Shown: positions 1-9,186, numbered from the stretch's first letter. The stretch is DNA of 64,000 nucleotides from Methylobacterium sp. Leaf91 (GCF_001422815.1 NZ_LMMP01000009.1:7746-71745); one strand, 5' to 3'. Notes: a model not told the origin generated them from the letters alone. Made by a program: numbers and translations.

Positions 1-3000
1 CGGGCCAGGGGACCGTGCGCCACGGCGACGCCCTTGGGCCGGCCCGTCGAGCCCGACGTGTAGATGACGTAGGCGAGCTGGTCCGGATGAGCGATTCGCG
101 GTGGCGCGGTCTCCGGCTCGGAGGCGAGGTCGAGGCTGGACGGGTCGAGCCGCGCGAGGCCGCCCGGACCGGCTCGGCTCAGCCCGTCGAGGGTGCTGCC
201 TCGGGCCAGCAGCAGGCGGGCGCCGGCATCCTCGACGAGGGCGGCGAGGCGCGCCGTCGGCTGGACCGGATCGAGGGGCAGGAAGGCGCCACCCGCCCGG
301 AGGATGGCGAGGAAGGCGGCGATCTGGTCGGGCCCGCGCGGCAGGGCGACGGCGACCACGGTCTCGGGTGGTGGCGCGGTCTCCGGCTCGGAGGCGAGGT
401 CGAGGCTGGACGGGTCGAGCCGCGCGAGGCCGCCCGGACCGGCTCGGCTCAGCCCGTCGAGGGTGCCGGCTTGTGCCAGCAGCAGCCGGGCGCCGGCATC
501 CTCGACGAGGGCGGTGAGGCGTGCCGTCGGCTGGGCCGGATCGAGGGGCAGGAAGGCGCCACCCGCCCGGAGGATGGCGAGGAAGGCGGCGATCTGGTCG
601 GGCCCGCGCGGCAGGGCGACGGCGACCACGGTCTCGGGGCCGATTCCCTCACGGATCAACCGGTGGGCGAGACGGTTGGCCGCCCGGTCGAGCTCGCCGA
701 ACGTGGTGGTGCGCGGCCCGCAGACCACCGCTGGCGCGTCGGGATCGGCGAGGGCCGCCTCGCCGATGAGTTCCGGCACCAGCCCCTCCGACAGCGGCAT
801 CCCATCCGCGTAGGGCGCCGACAGATCCGACAGGGCCTCGAACGGAACTAGAGGCAACGCGTCAACACGCTCGGTCGGGCTACCGGTGAGGCCGTCGAGG
901 AGGGCGAGATAGCCGTGCTCGAACCCGGCGATGGTATCACCATCGAACAGGGCCTCGGAATAGGCGAAGGTCGCGGACAGGCTGCCGGCTTTCTCCGCCA
1001 CTTCCAAGACGAGATCGTAGGCAGGCGTGCCGGTATCCTGGCCGAACGCTTCCAGCGTGAGGCCGCCGGCCGTACCGAACGCCCCCAAAGCCGCCGGTTG
1101 CTGACTGATCATGACGCGGGCGAGCGGTGCGCGACCTGGAACACGCTCCGGCTGAAGGGCTTCCACCAGACGCTCGAAGGGCAGGTCCTGATGGGCCAGG
1201 GCATCGGTGAGCGAGGCCCAGGTCCGGCTCACGACCTCGCGACCCGGCAGGACCGGATCGATGGTCACCGGCAGCACCAGCGTATTTACGAAGACGCCCA
1301 CGAGATTCTCGACGCCGGGCAGGTGGCGACCCGCTACCGGCATCGCGATGCGCAGGTGCCGTGCTTCGCCGTAGCGCTGAAGGAACAGCGCGAAGGCGCT
1401 GAGCAGGATCGCGAAGGGCGACGTGCCGGTTTCCGCCGCGAGGGCCATGACTTGGCGGGTCAGGCCGTCAGCGATCGCGAAACCGTGCCGGCAGACGCGA
1501 TCTGGCTGCCCGGCGGGCCTGCGACGGTCGGTAAGGGACAGGGCGGGTTCCGCGTCGCCGAGGCGGTCGCGCCACCAGGACAGATCGGCCTCCATCGCTT
1601 CGGCCTGAGCCTCTCCCCTCTGCCAGGATGCGATATCGGCCGGTTGGATCGCAAGGGCGACCAGATCGGCCGATCGTCCTTCGACCTCCGCCGCGTACAG
1701 GGCCGGCCATTCACGCAGGATCACCGTCATGGACCAACCATCGGCCACGATGTGATGCAGGGTGATGAGGAGGACGTGATGCGTCTCGTCGAGCTGGACC
1801 AGGGTGAAGCGCGCCAGGGGGCCGCCGCATCGCGCGAAGGGCCGTTCGGCCTCCTCGCGACAGAGTTCGGCGAAGCGCTTTTCGCGGGATTGTAGAGGGA
1901 TCGTCGAGAGATCGAAGTCGGCTAAATCTATCTTGTAGCCGGCTTCTATCCTTTGTTCTCCGCGACCATCGGGTCTGCGAGAGAGCCGCGTCCGGAAGGC
2001 GTCGTGGCGCGCCGTGAGAGCATCGAGGCTGCGCGTCAGGGCATCGCGGTCGAGGGAGCCGCGCAGATGAATGCCACCTGCGATATGATGAGTCTCGTCG
2101 TCGCCGAACTCGGCCTCGAACCACAGCCGCTCCTGCGCCAGGGACAAGGGAAGCACTCCCTCCCGGGAGGCAGGCTTGATCAGGAAGGCTTTCCGGCCCG
2201 CCGCGATCTCGGTTTCCACCGCGCCGGCGAACGCCCCGAGCCGGGGATGAGCGAACAGAACCTGTGGGGGAACTGCGACGCCGAGCGCGGTGCGGAGCTC
2301 GGCGAGCATCCGTATGGCCGCGATCGAGTTGCCGCCGAGGGCGAAGAAGTGGCTGTCGCGGGTCACGTCGCTGCGGTCGAGAAGCGCGGACCAGATCGCG
2401 GCGAGGCGCAACTCCAACCCGGTCATGGTTGTATCGGGGCGGGGGTTCGGTGCCTCCTCTCCGTCGACTCGGCGGCCATCCTCCACCACCGCATAGGCGT
2501 CGAGGGAGCCTGCCTGCCACCCGCGCCGCGCGGCGCCCCGCTGGATTTTCCCGCTGGATGTGCGCGGCAGGCCGCCTGGATTGAGGAGAACGACGACACG
2601 CGCGGTCTCGAGGAAGGCATCGGCGACCGCCTCGGACACCAGGGCGGCCAGCGCCTCGGGCGCGGTGAGCTTCTGGACGGTGCGAGAGACCTCCACCGCG
2701 ACGCCGATGCCTTCACGCCCATCCCGCTCGATGGCGAAGGCGGCGATGCGTCCCTGGCGCAGGATGTCGACATTCCGCTCGACGACCCGCTCCACATCTT
2801 GCGGGTAGACGTTCTGACCGCGCAGGATGATGAGATCCTTCTCGCGCCCGACGAGAAACAGCCGGCCCCCATGCAGGAAGCCGAGGTCTCCCGTCCTGAG
2901 GCTCCGGATACCGTCCCGCTCGACGAAGGCGGCATCGGTGGCGTCCTGGTTGCGCCAATAGCCCTGGGCGAGGCTTGGGCCGGATGCCACGACCTCGCCG

Positions 3001-4217
3001 ATTGTCCCATCGGGCAGGCTGGCCCCGTCTGGTCCGGCGATGTGAATCGGATGGTCCGGCTGCGCGAAACCGCAATCGACCAGCCGAGTGCCCTCCCCTG
3101 CCGCCACGGCACGACCTTCCGCGAGAATGGCCGGGTCGAGGTCAAGACTGCGCATGCCCTCGCCCCGCTGGCCCGCGGTGAGGAAGAGCGTCGCCTCCGC
3201 CAGACCGTAGGACGGCCTCAGCGCACGGGGATAGAAGCCGGCGGGCGCGAAGCGTTCTGCGAACTCGGCCATGGTGGAGGCGCGGACCATCTCCGACCCG
3301 GAGAAGGCGATCTGCCAGCTCGACAGGTCGAGACGCGCCGCCGTCTCGTCATCGACCCTGTCCTGGCATAGGCGGAACGCGAAATCGGGTCCGCCGCTGA
3401 CCGTCCCCCGAAAGCGGTGGATGGCCTCCAGCCAGCGTGCCGGTCGTCCGAGGAAATGCTTGGGCGACATGAGGACGCCCAGGATGCCTGTATAGATCGG
3501 CTGCAGCATCCCGCCGATCAGCCCCATGTCATGGTAGAGCGGCAGCCAGCTCACCATGACGTCGTTGGGGCGGATATCGAACCCGACCCGGATCAGATGT
3601 TCGTTGGCGATGAGATTGCCGTGGCTCACGACCACGCCCTTCGGCACCGCCGTCGAGCCCGACGTGTATTGCAGGAAGGCCACCGCCTCCGGTGCCGGCG
3701 TGGCAACGAGCCAGTCGGCGCCCTCCCCCTCGGCGAGGTCGTCCGGGGTGATGTCCTCCACCGGAAGGACCGCCCCTGGCTGGCCCGAAGCCGCGAGCAT
3801 GTTGCGGACGGACTCCGCATCACTGTCATGGACGAGGACGATCGAGGGCTCGGAATCCGCGATGATGGCGGCGATCCGGGCCTGATGTTGCTCCCGGCGC
3901 GGCTCCGGCGGGAAGACCGGGACGGCGATGAGGCCCGCTTGGAGGCAGCCGAAGAAACCCGCGACATAGTCGAGGCCGGTATCGAGTAGCAGGCAGACCC
4001 GATCGCCGGGGCTCGCCGATCGCCGCAGCCGGGCGGCGATGGCCCGTGCCCGCCCGGCGAGCTCCGCATAGGTGACGGTGATCTCCCCCGACCGGGGATC
4101 GTCGAGGAAATGCAGGGCCGGTACGGTGCCGTGGTTCCCCGCGAGCCAGCGCAGGTGGCTGACGAGGTCTGATGCGGGCGGGACCGCCAGCGGCGCGCGC
4201 GGAAGACCGTCGATCAT
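1..4217 (-). CDS. Non-ribosomal peptide synthetase, FAAL-PCP-C-A- (partial, runs off left edge)
   Basis: About 1,405 codons are visible and the C-terminus lies outside the window. Residues 1 to about 590 form a fatty acyl-AMP ligase, with the ATP motif YTSGSTAVPKGVVVSHG and the FAAL hallmark SWLPLYHDMGLIGG. A carrier domain follows, with the phosphopantetheine serine in FALGGNSIAAIR near residue 630. The condensation domain has HHIVADGWS near residue 820. An adenylation domain starts near residue 1110 and is cut at YTSGSTGRPKGVAVAHG. The ATG at 4217 is chosen because TAGGA lies 6 bases upstream; an in-frame ATG at 4238 is possible. The family role is to load a fatty acid and condense it with an amino acid. 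With MbtH and an N-hydroxylase next door, an acylated siderophore is the likely product. The adenylation domain contains a 90-residue duplication. Confidence 0.93.
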   Translation of the reverse strand, partial: MIDGLPRAPLAVPPASDLVSHLRWLAGNHGTVPALHFLDDPRSGEITVTYAELAGRARAIAARLRRSASPGDRVCLLLDTGLDYVAGFFGCLQAGLIAVPVFPPEPRREQHQARIAAIIADSEPSIVLVHDSDAESVRNMLAASGQPGAVLPVEDITPDDLAEGEGADWLVATPAPEAVAFLQYTSGSTAVPKGVVVSHGNLIANEHLIRVGFDIRPNDVMVSWLPLYHDMGLIGGMLQPIYTGILGVLMSPKHFLGRPARWLEAIHRFRGTVSGGPDFAFRLCQDRVDDETAARLDLSSWQIAFSGSEMVRASTMAEFAERFAPAGFYPRALRPSYGLAEATLFLTAGQRGEGMRSLDLDPAILAEGRAVAAGEGTRLVDCGFAQPDHPIHIAGPDGASLPDGTIGEVVASGPSLAQGYWRNQDATDAAFVERDGIRSLRTGDLGFLHGGRLFLVGREKDLIILRGQNVYPQDVERVVERNVDILRQGRIAAFAIERDGREGIGVAVEVSRTVQKLTAPEALAALVSEAVADAFLETARVVVLLNPGGLPRTSSGKIQRGAARRGWQAGSLDAYAVVEDGRRVDGEEAPNPRPDTTMTGLELRLAAIWSALLDRSDVTRDSHFFALGGNSIAAIRMLAELRTALGVAVPPQVLFAHPRLGAFAGAVETEIAAGRKAFLIKPASREGVLPLSLAQERLWFEAEFGDDETHHIAGGIHLRGSLDRDALTRSLDALTARHDAFRTRLSRRPDGRGEQRIEAGYKIDLADFDLSTIPLQSREKRFAELCREEAERPFARCGGPLARFTLVQLDETHHVLLITLHHIVADGWSMTVILREWPALYAAEVEGRSADLVALAIQPADIASWQRGEAQAEAMEADLSWWRDRLGDAEPALSLTDRRRPAGQPDRVCRHGFAIADGLTRQVMALAAETGTSPFAILLSAFALFLQRYGEARHLRIAMPVAGRHLPGVENLVGVFVNTLVLPVTIDPVLPGREVVSRTWASLTDALAHQDLPFERLVEALQPERVPGRAPLARVMISQQPAALGAFGTAGGLTLEAFGQDTGTPAYDLVLEVAEKAGSLSATFAYSEALFDGDTIAGFEHGYLALLDGLTGSPTERVDALPLVPFEALSDLSAPYADGMPLSEGLVPELIGEAALADPDAPAVVCGPRTTTFGELDRAANRLAHRLIREGIGPETVVAVALPRGPDQIAAFLAILRAGGAFLPLDPAQPTARLTALVEDAGARLLLAQAGTLDGLSRAGPGGLARLDPSSLDLASEPETAPPPETVVAVALPRGPDQIAAFLAILRAGGAFLPLDPVQPTARLAALVEDAGARLLLARGSTLDGLSRAGPGGLARLDPSSLDLASEPETAPPRIAHPDQLAYVIYTSGSTGRPKGVAVAHGPLA
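101..640. repeat. Tandem 270-bp in-frame duplication inside the NRPS adenylation domain
   Basis: Bases 101-370 and 371-640 are head-to-tail copies of one 270-base unit. By eye they differ at about eight positions, clustered around 195-262 versus 465-532. The unit encodes 90 residues including the adenylation core motif ILRAGGAFLPLDP. Copies read DPAQPTARLTALVEDAG and DPVQPTARLAALVEDAG. The reading frame is kept. Confidence 0.95.
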
Positions 4218-4258
4218 CGGATGTCCTAGAAGTGTCATCGGAACGGGGGGCGGAACGC

Positions 4259-4474
4259 TCAGGCTCTGGCGTCGCCGTCGAGGGCGCGGCGCAGGCTGAG
4301 CGGCCGCATGTCGGTCCAGACCGTCTCGATATGGGCGAGGCACGAGGCACGTGGCCCGGAGAAGCCGGTGGCACGCCACCCGGCCGGGACGGCGCGGTGG
4401 GCGGGCCAGACCGAGTATTGCTCCTCCCCGTTGATCACGACGAGGAACGTCGCTTCGCTGTCGTCGATAGCCAT
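4259..4474 (-). CDS. mbtH: MbtH-like NRPS accessory protein
   Basis: This 71-residue protein stays bound to NRPS adenylation domains and supports their folding and activity. It shows the family signature: TFLVVINGEEQYSVWP, then VPAGW, then WTDMRPLSL. The ATG at 4474 gives the usual MbtH length and the usual short lead before TFLVV. A TTG at 4513 would add 13 residues unlike the family. It lies 41 bases upstream of the NRPS start in the same direction, so the two are very probably co-transcribed and the partner is that NRPS. Confidence 0.93.
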   Translation of the reverse strand: MAIDDSEATFLVVINGEEQYSVWPAHRAVPAGWRATGFSGPRASCLAHIETVWTDMRPLSLRRALDGDARA

Positions 4475-4672
4475 GGCGTCGTGCTCCGCGAATGGGCCGG
4501 TGTCGAAGCCCAAGACGGTGGCGGACGGCCGAAATTTAAGCGGCGGCGCAACTATTTTCGCGGCGGCTCCTAAATCCCTCCCCCGCCCGAACGTCCCTTA
4601 GCCTGACAGTTGCCGGCGGATCGTGAGGTCCGCTCGGCGCGGACATCTCGGCGCAGGAATGGAGGTTCGGTG
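4475..4672. promoter_or_regulatory. Divergent promoter region of the siderophore genes
   Basis: This 198-base gap separates mbtH-NRPS (leftward) from the N-hydroxylase (rightward), so promoters for both are expected here. An A+T-rich patch at about 4530-4570 stands out in the G+C-rich background. I do not see a clear Fur box or a convincing -35/-10 pair. Iron control is expected from function but is not demonstrated by the bases. Confidence 0.45.
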
Positions 4673-6055
4673 ATGACGGAATCCTACGACCCCTCGGACA
4701 CCTCATATTCCCTGCGCGACACCTTCCGGGGTTCGCAGGGCGGGCGCTGGGACGACGACGAAGCACCGGCCTACGACGCGGTCGGCGTCGGCTTCGGCCC
4801 GTCGAACCTGGCACTCGCCATCGCCCTCGACGAGGCGGGACGGCAGCAGGGCCGCCAACCGCGCGTGCGCTTTCTGGAGCGCCAGGACGAGTTTGTCTGG
4901 CATGGCGGGATGCTTCTGCCCGATAGCGGGATGCAGATCTCCTTCCTGAAGGATCTCGTCACCCTGCGCGATCCGACGAGTCCCTACACCTTCATCAACT
5001 ACCTGCATGTCCACGGCCGGCTGATCGACTACATCAACCGCAAGTCGTTCTTCCCGAGCCGGATCGAGTTCAACGACTATCTGCGCTGGGTCGCGGGGCA
5101 TTTCGCCGATCGCTGCGATTACGGCGATACGGTGCTGGCCATCGAGCCGGAGGGACGCGGCGATACCATCCGCCACCTGCTGGTCCATTCACGCAAGGCC
5201 GATGGCCGCGAGCAGAGGCGGCGTACCCGCGCCGTCATCCTCGCCACCGGGGGCGAGCCGCGCATCCTGCCGGTCTTCGAGGAGTTGCAGAGCAGCGCCC
5301 GGGTATTCCACTCCTCGCGCTACCTGTCGCGGATCGACGGTGTTCCCCTGCCGGAGGCTTCCACGCGCCGGCCGCGCATCGCCGTCATCGGCGCGGGCCA
5401 GACGGCGGCGGAGCTGTTCCTCGACCTGCAGAGTCGTATCCCCGACGCGGACATCGCCATGATCTTCCGCGGCCAGGCGCTGAAGCCCGCCGATGACAGC
5501 CCTTTCGTCAACGAGATCTTCAACCCGGACTTCACCGACTTCGTCTATGGCCAGCCCGAGGCCCATCGCCGGGCCATCATCGACGAGTTCCGCGGCACCA
5601 ATTACTCGGTGATCGACACCGACCTGCTGACGCGGATCTTCGATCTCCTCTACCAGCAGAAGGTCAGCGGCGAGCATCGCCATGCCCTACGACCGAGGAC
5701 CACCGTGGTCGGGGCCTCGGAGCAGGCCGGCGAGATCGTCCTCGAAACCCTGGACGCCGCCACCGGCCTCACGACGCGGGAATTCTACGACACCGTGATT
5801 CTCGCCACGGGGTACCGCCGCGACCGTCTGGAGACCATGATGCCGGCCCTCACGCCGCATCTCACCGACGGCGCCATCGGACGCGACTACCGCCTCGCCA
5901 CCCGGCCCGGCTTCGAGCCCGCCATCTACGTCCAGGGTTTCAGCGAGCCGACCCACGGTCTGAGCGATACCCTCTTGTCCATCCTGGTCATGCGGGGGCA
6001 TGAGATCGCCCAATCGCTCCTCGCCGACCGGCAGAGGGCCGGTGCGCGGGCCTGA
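4673..6055 (+). CDS. L-lysine/L-ornithine N-monooxygenase (IucD/PvdA/SidA family)
   Basis: Flavin enzyme that N-hydroxylates the side-chain amine of lysine or ornithine, the step that creates hydroxamate iron ligands. The 460 residues show the FAD motif GVGFGPSNLALAIAL, the active-site stretch MLLPDSGMQISFLKDLVTLR, the NADPH motif IGAGQTAAELF and the late ATGY-type motif ILATGYRRD. The start at 4673 is chosen because GGAGG lies 7 bases upstream; an upstream in-frame ATG at 4610 lacks family sequence. It is divergent from the NRPS and upstream of the siderophore ABC ATPase. Lysine and ornithine specificity cannot be told apart by eye. Confidence 0.93.
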   Translation: MTESYDPSDTSYSLRDTFRGSQGGRWDDDEAPAYDAVGVGFGPSNLALAIALDEAGRQQGRQPRVRFLERQDEFVWHGGMLLPDSGMQISFLKDLVTLRDPTSPYTFINYLHVHGRLIDYINRKSFFPSRIEFNDYLRWVAGHFADRCDYGDTVLAIEPEGRGDTIRHLLVHSRKADGREQRRRTRAVILATGGEPRILPVFEELQSSARVFHSSRYLSRIDGVPLPEASTRRPRIAVIGAGQTAAELFLDLQSRIPDADIAMIFRGQALKPADDSPFVNEIFNPDFTDFVYGQPEAHRRAIIDEFRGTNYSVIDTDLLTRIFDLLYQQKVSGEHRHALRPRTTVVGASEQAGEIVLETLDAATGLTTREFYDTVILATGYRRDRLETMMPALTPHLTDGAIGRDYRLATRPGFEPAIYVQGFSEPTHGLSDTLLSILVMRGHEIAQSLLADRQRAGARA

Positions 6056-6109
6056 CGCGGCCCTCGATCCCACCATCATAACGGCGTTGCAGCGTCGAAC
6101 GGGCGAACG

Positions 6110-6934
6110 ATGTCCTTGAGCCGAGCCGATGCGGGAGCGAGACGCGAGCCGAGTCCGGACGATGCGGACTACAGCCTCGACGGGGTCACGTTTTCCGTTC
6201 CGGGACGCGTGCTGCTGCACCCACTGAGCCTCGTTATCCCCACCGGCCGGGTCATCGGCCTCATCGGCCATAACGGCTCGGGCAAGTCGACCCTGATCAA
6301 GCTTCTGGCCCGCCAGCAGGCCCCGAGCGGTGGCCGTCTCCTGTTCAAGGGCGCATCGATCGAGAGTCTGGGAGACCGCGCCTTCGCCCGCGAGGTCGCC
6401 TACCTGCCGCAGGCGACGCCGCAGGCGCCCGGCATGCTGGTCAAGGAGCTCGTCGCCATGGGCCGCTATCCCTGGCACGGAGCGTTGGGCCGACTGGGCT
6501 CGACCGACCGGGACGCCATCGCCGAGGCGATGCGGCTCACGAAGGTGACCCCCTTCGCCGAGCGCATGGTGGACAGCCTCTCCGGCGGCGAGCGTCAGCG
6601 CGTCTGGCTCGCCATGCTGGTGGCGCAGAATGCCCGCTGCCTGCTTCTCGACGAGCCCATCGCCGCCCTCGACATCGCCCACCAGATCGAGGTGCTCTCC
6701 CTCGTGCGTCACCTGTCCCAGGAGCGGGGCCTCACCGTCATCGTGGTCTTGCACGACGTGAACATGGCGGCCCGCACCTGCGACGACCTCATCGCGCTCC
6801 ATCGCGGACGCCTCATCGCGCGCGGCACCCCGGCCGAGATCGTGACGCCTGAGGGGCTGGAGGCGATCTACGGGGTGCGTATGGGAGTGTTCCCCCACCC
6901 CCGGACGGGGATGGCCCTGAGCTACCTCGATTGA
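6110..6934 (+). CDS. Iron-siderophore ABC transporter ATP-binding protein (FecE/FhuC type)
   Basis: Cytoplasmic ATPase of a siderophore importer, 274 residues. Visible motifs are Walker A GHNGSGKST, the signature LSGGERQRVWLAML, Walker B CLLLDEPIAALD and the switch histidine in VVLHDVNMAA. The HDVNMAARTCDDLIAL stretch is typical of the FecCD-partner ATPases. It starts 54 bases after the N-hydroxylase stop on the same strand, so they are probably one operon. The matching permease and binding protein are not in this window. An extra 20-residue hydrophilic N-terminus precedes the ABC domain. Confidence 0.9.
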   Translation: MSLSRADAGARREPSPDDADYSLDGVTFSVPGRVLLHPLSLVIPTGRVIGLIGHNGSGKSTLIKLLARQQAPSGGRLLFKGASIESLGDRAFAREVAYLPQATPQAPGMLVKELVAMGRYPWHGALGRLGSTDRDAIAEAMRLTKVTPFAERMVDSLSGGERQRVWLAMLVAQNARCLLLDEPIAALDIAHQIEVLSLVRHLSQERGLTVIVVLHDVNMAARTCDDLIALHRGRLIARGTPAEIVTPEGLEAIYGVRMGVFPHPRTGMALSYLD

Positions 6935-6993
6935 GGCCGGCCCGAACCCGTACCGCGCTTCAGGCGTTGCCCCGTCAGATCAGGGAGCGACGC

Positions 6994-7197
6994 ATGTCCG
7001 AGACGACGAAACCGCCCGAACCGACCGAGACGCTGACCGAATCCACCTCCGACCGGTCGCGCGGCGGCGGTTCCGGCAAGCCGGAACAGAACAGCGCCGC
7101 GACCGGCCCGAAGGATACCGTGAGCGGGATCGTTCAGGAAACGCCGGACGATCCGAGCGACCGGCCCGGCACCGAAGCTGAGGAAGCCGCCCGATGA
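6994..7197 (+). CDS. Small hydrophilic hypothetical protein
   Basis: 67 residues, very rich in Thr, Pro, Glu, Ser and Gly, with no cysteine and no hydrophobic segment, so probably disordered. The start at 6994 is supported by GGGAG 5 bases upstream. Its stop overlaps the start of the DUF3606 gene (ATGA), so the two should be translationally coupled. I do not recognise a family. Its existence rests on the ribosome site and the coupled downstream gene. Confidence 0.6.
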   Translation: MSETTKPPEPTETLTESTSDRSRGGGSGKPEQNSAATGPKDTVSGIVQETPDDPSDRPGTEAEEAAR

Positions 7198-7394
7198 GCA
7201 TAGATGGATCCACGCCCGAGGCGCCCACCACGGTGTCGCTGAAGGAGCCCCGGGACAAGGCCTATTGGGCCCGCTATTTCCAGACCCCGAGCGAGGAGGT
7301 GGAGGCGGCCGTGGAGGAGGTCGGCCACGATCCGGCGAAAGTGGCTGAACGGCTCGGCAAGCCGTGGCCCTTCGAAGCCAGCGGCATCGTGTGA
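7194..7394 (+). CDS. DUF3606 domain protein
   Basis: 66 residues with the DUF3606 pattern: KAYWARYFQTPSEEVEAAV followed by VGHDPAKVAERLGKP. The family consists of small soluble alphaproteobacterial proteins of unknown role, often expressed under general stress. It overlaps the preceding small gene by four bases (ATGA). No signal peptide or cysteine is present. Confidence 0.8.
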   Translation: MSIDGSTPEAPTTVSLKEPRDKAYWARYFQTPSEEVEAAVEEVGHDPAKVAERLGKPWPFEASGIV

Positions 7395-7574
7395 GGGAAT
7401 CCCCTTGAGCGGGAGCGGCGGGAGGCTGACGGATCACCTCCCCCTTAAACTTGCGGACGAGGCGTGGCTCCGGTCCCGCCCCGCTTTGGCGGCACCCGCA
7501 TCTTCCGGCGGGGGCCGACTTCTCTATATGCTTGACCGTAAGCCCGCGTCTCTCCGTTCGAAAGGAACGCCGCT

Positions 7575-8027
7575 TTGGTCTCGAGACTAACTGCCCTCGC
7601 GTTGATGACCCTGCTGCCCGTCGCGGCACTTGCCGCGGACCGGACGGTGACGATCGCCGGAGGGCAGGTCAGCGCGCCGGTGGGCCTGACCGTACAGGTG
7701 AAATCCGTCACTTTGGGTGAGGACGCCACGACGGTCCGCCTGCTGGCGAGTTTCGACAGCCACAAGACGACCTTCGTCAACATGAACGACCGGCAGAATG
7801 CCTACCTCGCCTGGGGCGACGGGGCGGAACAGCGTCTCCACCTGCGCCAGATCGCCGACAACAAGTGGATGCGCGTTCTCAACGGCCGGACCATGGAGGG
7901 CGATCTCGTTTTCCCCGGCGCCCTGCCCTCCGACGCGAGCCGGCTGACGCTGGTCTTCAACCCCGGCCGGTCCGGCGACGACATCAACGCGCCTGGCATC
8001 ACCGTTCCGCTGGCTCTGACCCCGTGA
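7575..8027 (+). CDS. Secreted hypothetical protein
   Basis: 150 residues starting at a TTG preceded by AAAGGAA. Residues 1-21 form a signal peptide (LTALALMTLLPVAALAA). The rest reads as a beta-rich periplasmic domain, with a stretch NMNDRQNAYLAWGDGAEQ and a C-terminal part resembling an immunoglobulin-like fold (LTLVFNPGRSGDDI). No family was recognised. It overlaps the OmpA-like gene by GTGA, so the pair is one operon and both products should meet in the envelope. Confidence 0.75.
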   Translation: MVSRLTALALMTLLPVAALAADRTVTIAGGQVSAPVGLTVQVKSVTLGEDATTVRLLASFDSHKTTFVNMNDRQNAYLAWGDGAEQRLHLRQIADNKWMRVLNGRTMEGDLVFPGALPSDASRLTLVFNPGRSGDDINAPGITVPLALTP

Positions 8028-8680
8028 GAGGGGCAGTGCTTTTGGCGGCGATCCTGGCACTGCCCGGGCTCGCTCCGGAGGGACATGCGTCGAGCTACAC
8101 CGTGACGGCGGGCGGGGCCGCGATCGGCGACGCTCCCTCCCGGTTCGCCGAGATCGGCCTCCCCGCCTCGCATTGGGAGGAGAAGCCCCAACCGAGCGCT
8201 GCGGCTAGTTCGGGCGGCGCTTCCTCCTTCGGGGCGAAGGGCATGACGTCCGAGGCGCGTCTGAAGACGGAGGCCAACCTCTCCGCCCTCGGCGCCCGGC
8301 GGGAGGGCGCGGCCATCCTGGTGGAGCTGCCGAGCGATGTCCTGTTCGACTTCGACAAGTCCGTGATCCGCGCCGAAGCCCGCCCGGCGCTGGTCCGGCT
8401 CGCGGAGGTTCTCGCGGCCATGCCGAAGGCCCGTATGGCCATCACCGGCCACACCGACGCCATGGGCGCGGACGCCTACAACCAGGCCCTGTCGGAGCGC
8501 CGGGCGGTCTCCGTCCGCGCTTGGCTGGTGGGGCGCGGCATCGCCGCCGGGCGCCTGTCGGCGGCGGGCAAGGGCGAGACCATGCCGGTCGCGCCCAACG
8601 CCAATCCCGATGGTCGCGACGACCCCGCCGGACGGCAGCGGAACCGCCGCGTCGCGTTCCTCATCGCGCCCGATGGATAG
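8024..8680 (+). CDS. OmpA-family peptidoglycan-binding protein
   Basis: 218 residues with a GTG start that overlaps the upstream stop. A signal peptide (VLLAAILALPGLAPEGHAS) leads into a low-complexity linker. The C-terminal half is an OmpA/Pal/MotB domain: VLFDFDKSVIRAEARPAL, then ITGHTDAMGADAYNQALSE, then LSAAGKGETMPVAPN and NRRVAFLI. The family anchors the envelope to peptidoglycan through the Asp and Arg of these motifs. There is no beta-barrel, so it is a periplasmic or lipoprotein-free member. Its 3' end overlaps the opposite-strand gene that ends at 8476. Confidence 0.88.
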   Translation: MRGAVLLAAILALPGLAPEGHASSYTVTAGGAAIGDAPSRFAEIGLPASHWEEKPQPSAAASSGGASSFGAKGMTSEARLKTEANLSALGARREGAAILVELPSDVLFDFDKSVIRAEARPALVRLAEVLAAMPKARMAITGHTDAMGADAYNQALSERRAVSVRAWLVGRGIAAGRLSAAGKGETMPVAPNANPDGRDDPAGRQRNRRVAFLIAPDG

Positions 8681-9186
8681 ACGGAGAACGACCGACCGGA
8701 AATGTCCACCCGGATCGTCGGGGACCACGACCTCCCGATAGCCTCGTCCCGCTTACCGAACGGCAGGCGCTTCCTCACCGGCGGCACGCCCGCCTGCTTC
8801 AGGTCGGCGAGGCATCCGCGCATGACCCGCATCATCTCCGCCTCCGTTTCGGCCGAAACGCCCTTGGGCCGGAGGGCGGGACTGGCATTTTCGGACCAAT
8901 CGACCCGTGTGCAGGAGAGGAAGAGATGCCGAAAGTGCCGGCTGCACCCGCGCTCCGCCAGGGTGCGCAGGGCCGGCGGGTCGACGTCCCGCACGATCTC
9001 CTCGACGCTCCCGAACGCCCCGGAGGTGAGCGGCCGGTCCCGCCGCTTCCACTGGCCTGTTCGATGCTCGACGAGGCCGTTCACGCACTCGTCCGCCAGA
9101 CTCGTCGGCGGCCGGACCAGGAGTTCGTCGAAGGCGCAGGCGGGCGAGGATATCGCCAGCGACAGGGCGAGCAGACGCATCAGCAT
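8476..9186 (-). CDS. Secreted hypothetical protein with conserved cysteines
   Basis: 236 residues beginning MLMRLLALSLAISSPACA, a clear signal peptide. The mature part has cysteines near CVNGL, GCSRHF, LSCTRVDW and RGCLADLKQAG, suggesting disulfides. The segment after about residue 165 runs antisense through the last 205 bases of the OmpA-like gene and is low-complexity and Arg/Pro/Gly-rich. The real protein may once have stopped earlier. No family recognised; the signal peptide and cysteine pattern are the main support. Confidence 0.6.
   Translation of the reverse strand: MLMRLLALSLAISSPACAFDELLVRPPTSLADECVNGLVEHRTGQWKRRDRPLTSGAFGSVEEIVRDVDPPALRTLAERGCSRHFRHLFLSCTRVDWSENASPALRPKGVSAETEAEMMRVMRGCLADLKQAGVPPVRKRLPFGKRDEAIGRSWSPTIRVDISGRSFSVYPSGAMRNATRRFRCRPAGSSRPSGLALGATGMVSPLPAADRRPAAMPRPTSQARTETARRSDRAWL

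Noticed and set aside
101..640. CRISPR-like or satellite repeat
   Set aside because: Only two copies, in frame, encoding adenylation-domain sequence.
1953..3371. Long rightward open frame opposite the NRPS
   Set aside because: It is a codon-mirror of the NRPS domains on the other strand and has no ribosome site or family motifs.
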